From Burkholderia pyrrocinia (GTDB lineage Bacteria; Pseudomonadota; Gammaproteobacteria; Burkholderiales; Burkholderiaceae), in assembly GCF_001028665.1 (NCBI RefSeq), contig NZ_CP011503.1, positions 3,286,001 to 3,350,000 on the forward strand: DNA of 64,000 nucleotides, given 5' to 3'. A program made the position numbers and the translations under genes. Positions within the stretch are counted from its first letter, which is position 1. Each line of letters begins with the position of its first letter. Under the pieces are notes generated by a model. That model saw only the letters and a program-made list of their open reading frames with translations. It was not told where the DNA came from and did not search any database. Positions 56,414 to 64,000 of this stretch are shown in pieces.

Positions 56414-57751
56414 TCAGCCCTTGTCCGCGTACGGGTTGTTCGACGAACGGAACTCTATGCGCAATGGAGTCCCGGTCAGCGAGAAAGTTTCGCGGAACCG
56501 GTTTTCCAGGTAGCGCTTGTACGTTTCCGTCACGGCGTCGAGCGCGTTGCCGTGGATGACGATGATCGGCGGATTCTGGCCGCCCTGGTGCGCGTAGCGC
56601 AGCTTCGGACGCACCGGGCCGCGACGGCGCGGCTGCTGGAATTCGACGGCCTCGATCAGCGCACGCGTGAGCTTCGGCGTCGGCAGCTTCGCCATCGCCG
56701 CCGCATACGCGTCGTCGACCGAGCGCATCAGTGTGCCGATGCCCGTCTTCTTCGCAGCCGAAATGAAGTGCGATTTCGCGAAGTCGAGGAATTTCAGCTT
56801 GCGGGTCAAATCCGCTTTCGCACGATCGCGCGCGTGGTCGTCGAGCCCGTCCCACTTGTTGACGCCGATCACGAGCGCACGGCCCTGCTCGACGACGAAG
56901 CCGGCAATGTGCGCGTCCTGGTCGGAGATGTCCTGCTGCGCATCCAGCAGAAGAATGACGACGTTCGCGTCGGAGATCGACTGCAGCGTCTTCACGACCG
57001 AGAACTTCTCGATCGCTTCGAAGACCTTGCCGCGGCGCCGCAGGCCGGCCGTGTCGATCAGCGTGTATTTCTTGCCGTTACGCTCGAAGTCGACGTAGAT
57101 CGAGTCGCGCGTCGTGCCCGGCATGTCGAACGCGATCACGCGATCCTCGCCGATCAGCGCGTTCACGAGCGTCGACTTGCCGACGTTCGGACGGCCGACG
57201 ATCGCGATCTTGATGCCGCGCGACGGGTCGTTGTCGTCTTCCTCTTCCGGCTGGTCCGCGTACGCGACTTCCAGCGCCTCGTTGATCATGTCGGTCACGC
57301 CGTCGCCGTGCGCGGCCGAGATCGCGCGCGGATCGCCGAGCCCGAGCTCGTAGAAGTCCGTCGCGACCGCCGTGTACTTCATCCCCTCGGCCTTGTTGAC
57401 GACGAGGAAGATCGGCCGGCCGGTCTTGCGCAGGTAGTCGGCGATCGACTTGTCCTGCGGCGCGAGCCCGTTGCGGCCGTCGACGATGAACACGACGACG
57501 TCGGCTTCCTCGACCGCCTGCCGCGTCTGGCGCGCCATTTCGTGCAGGATGCCGTCCTTCGCGACGGGTTCGAAGCCGCCCGTATCGACGACCAGGTACG
57601 GCCGCTCGCCGACGCGCCCTTCGCCGTAATGGCGATCTCGCGTCAGGCCCGGCAAGTCGGCAACCAGCGCATCGCGCGAGCGCGTGAGCCGGTTGAACAG
57701 CGTGGATTTCCCCACATTGGGGCGCCCAACTAGGGCAATGACCGGTTTCAT
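56414..57751 (-). CDS. der: Ribosome biogenesis GTPase Der (EngA)
   Basis: 445 residues. Two consecutive GTPase domains each begin GRPNVGKST (about residues 8 and 184), followed by a KH-like C-terminal domain. It acts in 50S assembly. No good ribosome site precedes ATG 57751; a 12-bp hairpin lies about 20 bp upstream. Confidence 0.97.
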   Translation of the reverse strand: MKPVIALVGRPNVGKSTLFNRLTRSRDALVADLPGLTRDRHYGEGRVGERPYLVVDTGGFEPVAKDGILHEMARQTRQAVEEADVVVFIVDGRNGLAPQDKSIADYLRKTGRPIFLVVNKAEGMKYTAVATDFYELGLGDPRAISAAHGDGVTDMINEALEVAYADQPEEEDDNDPSRGIKIAIVGRPNVGKSTLVNALIGEDRVIAFDMPGTTRDSIYVDFERNGKKYTLIDTAGLRRRGKVFEAIEKFSVVKTLQSISDANVVILLLDAQQDISDQDAHIAGFVVEQGRALVIGVNKWDGLDDHARDRAKADLTRKLKFLDFAKSHFISAAKKTGIGTLMRSVDDAYAAAMAKLPTPKLTRALIEAVEFQQPRRRGPVRPKLRYAHQGGQNPPIIVIHGNALDAVTETYKRYLENRFRETFSLTGTPLRIEFRSSNNPYADKG

Positions 57752-57771
57752 CTGTGTTTTCTACGGTGAAG

Positions 57772-57798
57772 CGCAGCAGCGGGAGGCCCGCTGCTGCG
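57772..57798. other. Hairpin in the der leader
   Basis: A perfect 12-bp stem (CGCAGCAGCGGG with its complement) around an AGG loop, 20 bp before the der start on the minus strand. No T-tract, so not a simple terminator; it could mask translation or slow decay. Confidence 0.5.
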
Positions 57799-57908
57799 GG
57801 CGGCTGCGCTGAATGAAAATATCACGAATTCGCGCAGCGCCGGATGCGCGCGCCGGGCGCGCGTTGCGCGCCGTCGTCTTTCGTCTCGAACTGCCTTTCA
57901 AATACCGA

Positions 57909-57929
57909 GCGGCCGGGAACACCGGCCGC
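57909..57929 (-). terminator. Possible weak terminator after bamB
   Basis: An 8-bp GC stem (57909-57916 with 57922-57929) followed on the minus strand by a broken T-tract. 70 bp past the bamB stop. Confidence 0.4.
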
Positions 57930-57998
57930 CTTCATGTCGCGCGGCCGGGGCGAGCGGGACAAACCCGCCGCGCCGCGGCTGCGCATGTTTCCTGCTCG

Positions 57999-59144
57999 TC
58001 AGCGCGGACGGAACCCGTACAGGCCGCCGTCCTTCGTCTGCACGACGAGCGTATTGCCCGCGAGAACCGGTGCCGCCGTAATCGCGCTGCCGTCGGTCTT
58101 CATCCGCGCGATGAAGCTGCCGTCTTCGCGCGACAGGAAGTGCACGACGCCCTGGTAGTCGCCCATCACGACCGCATGCCCGAGCAGGTAAGGCACGCCG
58201 ACGTCGCGGCTCTTCAGCTTGTCGTTGCGCCAGAGCTGGTTGCCCGAGGCCGCGTCGTACGCCGTCACGACCGACCAGTCGTCGCCGCCGGCGACCACCG
58301 AGTCGTCCTGTGCGAGGCCGCTGCGGCTCGAGAACGCCTTTTCCCACAGCGGGCGGCCCGAGTTCGCATCGAAACAACCGAGCTGACCCTGGAAGGTCAC
58401 CGCGCAGGCTTCGGCGCCCACGAGCGTCGGCGGACCGCTGACGTCGTTGATGCGCTCGACCTCGGTCACACCCTTCGGGAACGACACGGGCGTCTGCCAG
58501 AACGGCTCGCCCGTCTGCAGGTTGATCGCGACGAGACCGCCGCCCGGGAAGCCCGCCAGCACCGCCGCATCTCCCGCGAACGTCATGCCGGCCGACACGC
58601 GCAGGTTCAGCGGCACCGCGCGGTTGCGGTAGTTCCACTTCTGCTCGCCCGTCTGCGCGTTGAACGCGATCACCTGGCCGTCGATCGTGCGGACGACCAC
58701 GAGGCCGTTGCCGACGAGCGGCGGCGAGAAGATCTCGCCCTGCACGCTGGTCTTCCACAGTTGCTTGCCGTCCGGACCCAGCACGAACACGCCGCCCTTC
58801 AGCGCGCCGACCGCGGTCAGGTTGCCGTCGCTGCCGACACCGGCCGACAGGTCCGAACCGACCTTCGAGCGCCAGATCGTCTGGCCCGTCTTCGCGTCGA
58901 TCTTCTCGACCGAACCGTTTTCGCCCGCCGCGTAGACGGCGTCGCCCACGGCAACCGGCGAGAACAGGTAGCGTCCGCCCTTGCCGACGCTTGCCTTCCA
59001 GACCTGTTGCACGTCCATCACGGACTTGAACTCGGTGAGCGGCGTCGGCACGCGGCGCGCATCCTTCGACGACGAGCAGGCCGCCAATGCCAGGACAGCC
59101 GCCGCGCAGGCAACGGGCACAGCGTAACGTTTCAGCAAATTCAT
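57999..59144 (-). CDS. bamB: Outer membrane assembly lipoprotein BamB
   Basis: 381 residues. The lipobox LAAC puts the acylated Cys at residue 23. It has repeated PQQ-like beta-propeller blades (KTGQTIWRSKVG, QTGEQKWNYRN, NSGRPLWEKAF). It helps BamA in the BAM complex. It follows yfgM, as in E. coli. Confidence 0.95.
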   Translation of the reverse strand: MNLLKRYAVPVACAAAVLALAACSSSKDARRVPTPLTEFKSVMDVQQVWKASVGKGGRYLFSPVAVGDAVYAAGENGSVEKIDAKTGQTIWRSKVGSDLSAGVGSDGNLTAVGALKGGVFVLGPDGKQLWKTSVQGEIFSPPLVGNGLVVVRTIDGQVIAFNAQTGEQKWNYRNRAVPLNLRVSAGMTFAGDAAVLAGFPGGGLVAINLQTGEPFWQTPVSFPKGVTEVERINDVSGPPTLVGAEACAVTFQGQLGCFDANSGRPLWEKAFSSRSGLAQDDSVVAGGDDWSVVTAYDAASGNQLWRNDKLKSRDVGVPYLLGHAVVMGDYQGVVHFLSREDGSFIARMKTDGSAITAAPVLAGNTLVVQTKDGGLYGFRPR

Positions 59145-59185
59145 CGGTTAGCGAAGCAGAGTTAAGAGGTTGAGGGGGCCGGGGT

Positions 59186-59815
59186 TCAGCCGCCGAGCGC
59201 GTCCAGCTTGAACTGCACGAGCTGGCGCGCGGACTGGTCGTCCTTCGACAGGCCGTCGAGCGCGAGCTTGTAAGCGGCGCGCGCGTCGTCGGTCTTGCCT
59301 TGCGCGGCAAGCAGATCGCCGCGGCGATCGGCCACGAGGCCCTTGAATGCATCGAGCGGCGTACCCGACAGCAGCGCGAGGCCCGCGTCGTACGCCTTCT
59401 CGTCGAGCAGCAGCGACGCGAGACGCAGCTTCGCGATCTGCTTGTACTCGTCATCCTTGGCGTGATCGACGGCCCATTGCAGCTGCGTCTTCGCACCTGC
59501 GGCGTCGCCGGCCGCGTACAGCACCTTCGCGGCCGCGAGCGCCGTCATCTGCGCATACGGCGTGCTGCCGAACTTGTCTTCCATGTCGGCGGCCGCGCGG
59601 GCCATCGTCGCCTTGTCGTTCGCGGCGGCGGCCTTCTGGACCTGCTCGTACAGCCCGGACGCCTCGGCAGCCTGACGGCGCTGCCAGTAGTTCCAGCCGT
59701 TGAAACCGGCCGCGACGACGAGCGCCGCGAGCACGATCCACGTGGTGAGGTTGCCCCAGCGGGCCCACCACGCCTTGAGACTTTCAATCGATTCTTGTTC
59801 GTCGTGATAACTCAT
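59186..59815 (-). CDS. yfgM: YfgM-like tetratricopeptide membrane protein
   Basis: 209 residues. A short cytosolic N-terminus (MSYHDEQESIESLKAWWARWG) is followed by one membrane segment and a periplasmic TPR domain. YfgM is an ancillary SecYEG and chaperone partner. It lies between hisS and bamB. Confidence 0.9.
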   Translation of the reverse strand: MSYHDEQESIESLKAWWARWGNLTTWIVLAALVVAAGFNGWNYWQRRQAAEASGLYEQVQKAAAANDKATMARAAADMEDKFGSTPYAQMTALAAAKVLYAAGDAAGAKTQLQWAVDHAKDDEYKQIAKLRLASLLLDEKAYDAGLALLSGTPLDAFKGLVADRRGDLLAAQGKTDDARAAYKLALDGLSKDDQSARQLVQFKLDALGG

Positions 59816-59870
59816 CGGCGAGCGATTCCTTCCTGTTCAGGCCTTTCTAGTCGAGCGATTGCCGGCGCGA

Positions 59871-61211
59871 TCAGTCGTCGCCGTCTTCGGCGGATGCAAC
59901 CATCGCATTGATTAGGAATTCGGTCAAGCTTTCGACCGGTACGGTCTGCTGAACGTTCTTTTCCCCGTCTTCGGCCGCACCGCGCAGTGCTTTCACGCCC
60001 ACCGTGCCGTTCGCGACCTCTTCTTCGCCGAAGATCACCGCGAATGCCGCGCCGCTTGCATCGGCCCGCTTCATCTGCGACTTGAAGCTCGCCGGCGCGC
60101 CGTCGGCGCTGCAGTGGAAGATCACGTCGAGACCCGTGTCGCGCAGGCGCTCGGCCGCGATGAACGCCTGTTCGCGTGCGGTCTCGCCCTGGTGCACGAC
60201 GTACACGTCGACACCTTCCTGCTCCGGCGCCAGATCCTCTTCCTTCAGCAGTTCGAGGATGCGCTCGATACCCATCGCCCAGCCGCACGCGGCGGTCGGC
60301 TTGCCGCCGAGCTGCTCGATCAGCGGATCGTAGCGACCGCCGGCCGCGACCGTACCCTGCGCGCCGAGCTTGTCGGTCACCCACTCGAACACGGTCAGGT
60401 TGTAGTAGTCGAGGCCGCGCACGAGACGCGGGTTGATCTTGAACGGAATGTTGTTCGCGAGCAGCAGGCGCTGCAGCCCTTCGAAGTGCGCGCGCGATTC
60501 GTCGCCGAGGAAGTCGATCAGCTTCGGCGCGTTCTGCGCGATCTCCTGCAACGCGGGATTCTTCGTGTCGAGCACGCGCAGCGGGTTCGTATACAGGCGG
60601 CGCTTCGCGTCCTCGTCGAGCACGTCGGCAAACTGCTCGAGGTACTTGATCAGTTCGACGCGGTGCGCGGCGCGCTCTTCGGCGAGGCCGAGCGAGTTGA
60701 TCTCGAGCTTGATGCCGGTCAGGCCGAGGTCGTCCCACAGGCGCTGGCACATCATGATGATCTCGGCATCCGCATCGGGGCCCGCGAAGCCGAGCGCCTC
60801 GACGCCGACCTGGTGGAACTGGCGGTAGCGGCCGCGCTGCGGACGCTCGTGACGGAACATCGGGCCGATGTACCACAGGCGCTTCGGGCCGTCGTACAGC
60901 ATGTTGTGCTCGATCGACGCGCGCACGACGGCCGCGGTGTTTTCCGGGCGCATCGTCAGGTTCTCGCCGTTCAGCGCATCGGTGAAGCTGTACATCTCCT
61001 TCTCGACGATGTCCGTGACTTCGCCGATGCCGCGCGTGAAGAGCTGCGTGTTTTCGACGATCGGCGTGCGGATGTTCTGGTAGCCGTACGCGCGCAGCAG
61101 CGATTTCACGGTGGCTTCGAAGAATTCCCACAGGCCGGCATCCTGCGGAAGGATGTCGTTCATGCCCTTGACGCCGGTGAGCTTCTCGATCTTGCGTTTC
61201 TGTTCAGTCAT
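59871..61211 (-). CDS. hisS: Histidyl-tRNA synthetase
   Basis: 446 residues, class [19 protein letters not shown] at the start, motif 2 [17 protein letters not shown] and the histidine-A signature GLDYYN are visible; the anticodon domain closes the protein. It is followed by yfgM. Confidence 0.97.
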   Translation of the reverse strand: MTEQKRKIEKLTGVKGMNDILPQDAGLWEFFEATVKSLLRAYGYQNIRTPIVENTQLFTRGIGEVTDIVEKEMYSFTDALNGENLTMRPENTAAVVRASIEHNMLYDGPKRLWYIGPMFRHERPQRGRYRQFHQVGVEALGFAGPDADAEIIMMCQRLWDDLGLTGIKLEINSLGLAEERAAHRVELIKYLEQFADVLDEDAKRRLYTNPLRVLDTKNPALQEIAQNAPKLIDFLGDESRAHFEGLQRLLLANNIPFKINPRLVRGLDYYNLTVFEWVTDKLGAQGTVAAGGRYDPLIEQLGGKPTAACGWAMGIERILELLKEEDLAPEQEGVDVYVVHQGETAREQAFIAAERLRDTGLDVIFHCSADGAPASFKSQMKRADASGAAFAVIFGEEEVANGTVGVKALRGAAEDGEKNVQQTVPVESLTEFLINAMVASAEDGDD

Positions 61212-61227
61212 CGTGTGTGTGGACGAA

Positions 61228-62547
61228 TTAGTTCACGGCCGCGTCGGCGCGGCCATAGTTGCGTGCGACGTAGTCGCTGACGATCTGCTGGAATTCCTCG
61301 GCGATCCGCTCGCCGCGCAGCGTCTTGACCTTCTCGCCGTCGATGAAGACGGGCGCGGCCGGGTTTTCGCCCGAACCCGGCAGGCTGATGCCGATGTTCG
61401 CGTGCTTCGATTCGCCCGGGCCGTTGACGATGCAACCCATCACCGCGACGTTCATCTTCTCGACGCCCGGATACTCCTTGCGCCAGGCCGGCATCTGCTC
61501 GCGCAGGTAGGTCTGGATCTGCATCGCGAGCTCCTGGAACAGCGTGCTCGTCGTCCGGCCGCAGCCCGGGCACGCGATCACCATCGGCGCGAACGAGCGC
61601 AGGCCCATCGTCTGGAGGATTTCCTGGCCGACGATCACCTCGCCCGTGCGCGACGCGCCCGGTTCCGGCGTCAGCGAGATGCGGATCGTGTCGCCGATCC
61701 CTTCCTGCAGCAGCACGCCGAGCGCGGCCGTCGATGCGACGATGCCCTTCGAGCCCATGCCGGCCTCGGTCAGCCCCAGGTGCAGCGCAAAGCCGCAGCG
61801 GCGGCCGAGTTCGCGGTATACGGCGATCAGGTCCTGCACGCCGCTGACCTTGCACGACAGCACGATGCGATCGCGGCCGAGACCCAGCTCGACTGCACGC
61901 TCGGCCGAGCCGATCGCCGACTGGATCAGCGCCTCGTACATCACGCTTTGCGCGTCCCACGGCTGCGAGCGCGCGCCGTTCTCGTCCATCATGCGCGCGA
62001 GCAGGTCCTGGTCGAGACTGCCCCAGTTCACGCCGATCCGCACGGGCTTGTCGTACTTGGCCGCGGCTTCGATCATCTGCGCGAACTGCGTATCGCGCTT
62101 CGCACCCTGACCGACGTTGCCGGGGTTGATCCGGTACTTCGACAGCGACTCCGCGCAGCCCGGGTAGTCGCGCAGCAGCAGGTGGCCGTTGTAGTGGAAA
62201 TCGCCGACGAGCGGCACGGTCACGCCCATCCGGTCGAGCTGCTCGCGGACCGCCGGCACGGCGGCCGCGGCCTCGGGCGTGTTGACCGTGATGCGCACCA
62301 GTTCGGAGCCCGCGTTCGCGAGTTCCTTGATCTGGATTGCGGTGCCGATCGCGTCGGCCGTGTCGGTATTCGTCATCGACTGCACGCGCACCGGCGCGTC
62401 GCCGCCGATCGTCACGAGCTGCCCGCCCCAGCGGACATCCACCGCATGCGACACGCGGCGGGGCTGATGCCCGCCGAACACCGGTTCGGTTGAACAAATC
62501 TGACTGCTGCGTGGGGATTGAGCTTCGGATTGCATCGATAGATCCAT
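61228..62547 (-). CDS. ispG: 4-hydroxy-3-methylbut-2-enyl-diphosphate synthase
   Basis: 439 residues from ATG 62547, or 435 from ATG 62535. The iron-sulfur Cys residues are in [10 protein letters not shown] and [13 protein letters not shown]-barrel part begins VQSMTNTDT. It makes HMBPP in the MEP isoprenoid pathway. hisS follows after 16 bp. Confidence 0.96.
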   Translation of the reverse strand: MDLSMQSEAQSPRSSQICSTEPVFGGHQPRRVSHAVDVRWGGQLVTIGGDAPVRVQSMTNTDTADAIGTAIQIKELANAGSELVRITVNTPEAAAAVPAVREQLDRMGVTVPLVGDFHYNGHLLLRDYPGCAESLSKYRINPGNVGQGAKRDTQFAQMIEAAAKYDKPVRIGVNWGSLDQDLLARMMDENGARSQPWDAQSVMYEALIQSAIGSAERAVELGLGRDRIVLSCKVSGVQDLIAVYRELGRRCGFALHLGLTEAGMGSKGIVASTAALGVLLQEGIGDTIRISLTPEPGASRTGEVIVGQEILQTMGLRSFAPMVIACPGCGRTTSTLFQELAMQIQTYLREQMPAWRKEYPGVEKMNVAVMGCIVNGPGESKHANIGISLPGSGENPAAPVFIDGEKVKTLRGERIAEEFQQIVSDYVARNYGRADAAVN

Positions 62548-62586
62548 TTACGCGGAATGCGCCGCGACGCGGCGCATGAATTGAAA

Positions 62587-62643
62587 AAGCGCCGTGTCCT
62601 CACGGCCTGTCGATATCGACGACAGGCCTTCGCCACGGCGCTT
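62587..62643. other. Two-tier hairpin between rodZ and ispG
   Basis: Outer arms of 10 bp (62587-62596 with 62634-62643) enclose an inner 8-bp stem (62604-62611 with 62621-62628). On the minus strand, the way rodZ-ispG is read, a T-rich stretch follows the outer stem, so it could attenuate transcription. Confidence 0.55.
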
Positions 62644-62647
62644 GACG

Positions 62648-63667
62648 TCAGGGCAACGTGAACCGCGCCACATTACCCCGCGCTGCCGAATATTTTGCCG
62701 GATCGACAGGTTTTCCGTCGAACGCAACCGCGTCGAGGCCTGCCTTGTTGCCGATCGTGACCTTGAACGGCCCGTCGCCGGCGACCTGCTTCGTCTCGCC
62801 GGCCCGCACCAGCGCCGAGAACAGCTCCTTGCCGTTCTTGTCGCGCACGCTGAACCAGCAATCCTGCTTGACCTTCAGTTCGACCATCGACTGGCCTGCC
62901 GCGACCACGACGCTCGCCGGCTCGGCCGGCGCAGCGGCACTCGCCGCCGCCGTTGCCACGACAGGCTGCGATGCAGCCGCCGTCGCGACCGGTGCCGCAG
63001 GCGCCGGGACAGCGGACGCAATCGCCTGCGCCGGGGCGGCAGACGCAGCGGCCGGGGCCGAAATCTCATTGGCGGCTACGGTCGACGCGCCGCTCGCGGC
63101 CGCCTCGTCGACGGACGACGAGGATGCCGCCGGTGCGCTTGCGGCCGACGCATGCTCCGCGTCGCTGCCCTTGAAGCGCGCGAGCAGGCTCGACGAATCG
63201 CCGCCAGTGTGCCACATCAGTACGGCAACCACCGCGACGACGACGATCGCCGTCCCCCACAGCCACGGGTGGTGGCGCGACGAACCGCCCAGCGGAATCG
63301 ACACGCGGCCGCGCGGCAGATCCGTCCCCGATGATGCGGGCATCGACAGATCGACTTCCGGCACCCCGCGCTCACGGCGCAACGCCTGCGCGAACGGTTC
63401 CGGATCGACGCCGAGCATCTTTGCGTAGCTGCGCACGACACCGAGCGCGAACGTCGCGCCAGGCAAATGGCTGATGTCGCCGGCCTCGAGCGCCCGGAGC
63501 TTCTGCGGTGCGACCTTGAGTCGCGCCGATACGTCGTCGACCGTCCAGCCCTTCGTCTCCCGAAGCTGCGCCAGCCGGCTGCCGACTGCCGCCAGCGATT
63601 CCAGTCCCGCCGGTGCCGGCTTCGCGGCATTCGTCTCTGCGCCGTTAGTCGGCTGCGGCTCACTCAT
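62648..63667 (-). CDS. rodZ: RodZ-like cell-shape protein
   Basis: 339 residues. The N-terminal Cro/xre helix-turn-helix (LAQLRETKGWTVDDVSARLKVAP and YAKMLGVDPEP) is followed by a basic stretch, one membrane segment (WLWGTAIVVVAVVAVLMW), an Ala/Pro/Ser-rich periplasmic linker and a DUF4115 beta domain. RodZ links MreB to the wall machinery. Placed between rlmN and ispG as usual. Confidence 0.88.
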   Translation of the reverse strand: MSEPQPTNGAETNAAKPAPAGLESLAAVGSRLAQLRETKGWTVDDVSARLKVAPQKLRALEAGDISHLPGATFALGVVRSYAKMLGVDPEPFAQALRRERGVPEVDLSMPASSGTDLPRGRVSIPLGGSSRHHPWLWGTAIVVVAVVAVLMWHTGGDSSSLLARFKGSDAEHASAASAPAASSSSVDEAAASGASTVAANEISAPAAASAAPAQAIASAVPAPAAPVATAAASQPVVATAAASAAAPAEPASVVVAAGQSMVELKVKQDCWFSVRDKNGKELFSALVRAGETKQVAGDGPFKVTIGNKAGLDAVAFDGKPVDPAKYSAARGNVARFTLP

Positions 63668-63845
63668 CCTTGTCCTCGCGTCGATTCTTCTTCACTGGCG
63701 GCCGCCGCCGGCTCCCGCCGGCCGGCACCCGCAACTGTTCATACCATGCGCGGCGCCGTGGCGCCGCGACCGATCGCTATTCGCGTGTTGTACTGCCAAT
63801 AGGTTCGGGCATCCCCGGACGGGCACCCCCGACTAGGCGTCCCCG

Positions 63846-64000
63846 TCAAATCGCCCGAACTTCGATGATTTTTGCTGCTGCGCCCGTTCGTTCCGCGAGG
63901 CGCGTGCGGTCCTTCACCGCGCCGGCCAACTGGCCGCACGCGGCATCGATATCGTCGCCGCGCGTCTTGCGCACGGTCGTGACGACACCCGCGTCGATGA
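63846..64000 (-). CDS. rlmN: 23S rRNA (adenine-2503) methyltransferase RlmN, C-terminal end
   Basis: Only the last 51 residues are in the window. [24 protein letters not shown] is the typical RlmN ending with its conserved late Cys; the radical SAM core lies past the right edge. The 178 bp to rodZ hold no gene. Confidence 0.88.

Overview
The window is about 66-68 percent G+C by eye and reads as chromosome 1 of a Burkholderia, most likely of the B. cepacia complex. The basis is protein similarity recalled from memory (BktB, YbiT, PhaC/A/B/R), the phaC-phaA-phaB-phaR order, and the betaproteobacterial run rlmN-rodZ-ispG-hisS-yfgM-bamB-der-hfq-hflX-hflK-hflC-hisZ-purA. No tRNA, rRNA, CRISPR array or intact insertion sequence was seen.

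Positions 1-4434 hold an iron-uptake locus. A divergent AraC-type regulator (cut by the window edge) faces an operon for a periplasmic binding protein, a serine esterase, a FecCD-type permease and an ATPase, with a perfect 23-bp Fur-box palindrome in front. No TonB-dependent receptor is in view.

Positions 4575-11702 are accessory. A polysaccharide deacetylase and a small phosphotransferase border a tightly coupled leftward operon: FkbM-type methyltransferase, APH-fold kinase, radical SAM enzyme, asparagine-synthetase-like enzyme without its glutaminase half, and GT-B glycosyltransferase. A CmcI-like enzyme converges on the operon and overlaps its last gene. I do not recognise this set as a described pathway; it looks like a biosynthetic system for a glycosylated, methylated, amide-containing small molecule.

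Positions 11.8-28.3 kb mix core and peripheral genes: ybiT, an AsmA protein, the fetAB exporter, a PliI-like lysozyme inhibitor, a LysR/oxidoreductase pair with a clear operator, serB, metC, bktB, kdgK and rimO.

Positions 28266-30590 look like a decayed integrative element in the 5' end of rimO. The first 13 codons of rimO and about 60 bp upstream occur twice, about 2.3 kb apart, with only synonymous differences in the codons. Between the copies lie a frameshifted serine-recombinase fragment, phage-like fragments and a six-repeat beta-propeller (lectin-like) gene of lower G+C.

Positions 30.9-37.3 kb carry a small unknown gene, a secreted LprI-type protein and the polyhydroxyalkanoate locus phaC-phaA-phaB-phaR. 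Positions 37.6-64 kb are housekeeping: pgeF, rluD, bamD, a DinG-type helicase, tex, kup, a phosphoribosyltransferase, purA, hisZ, hflC/K/X, hfq, der, bamB, yfgM, hisS, ispG, rodZ and the 3' end of rlmN. Several bidirectional or leftward intrinsic terminators separate the transcription units.
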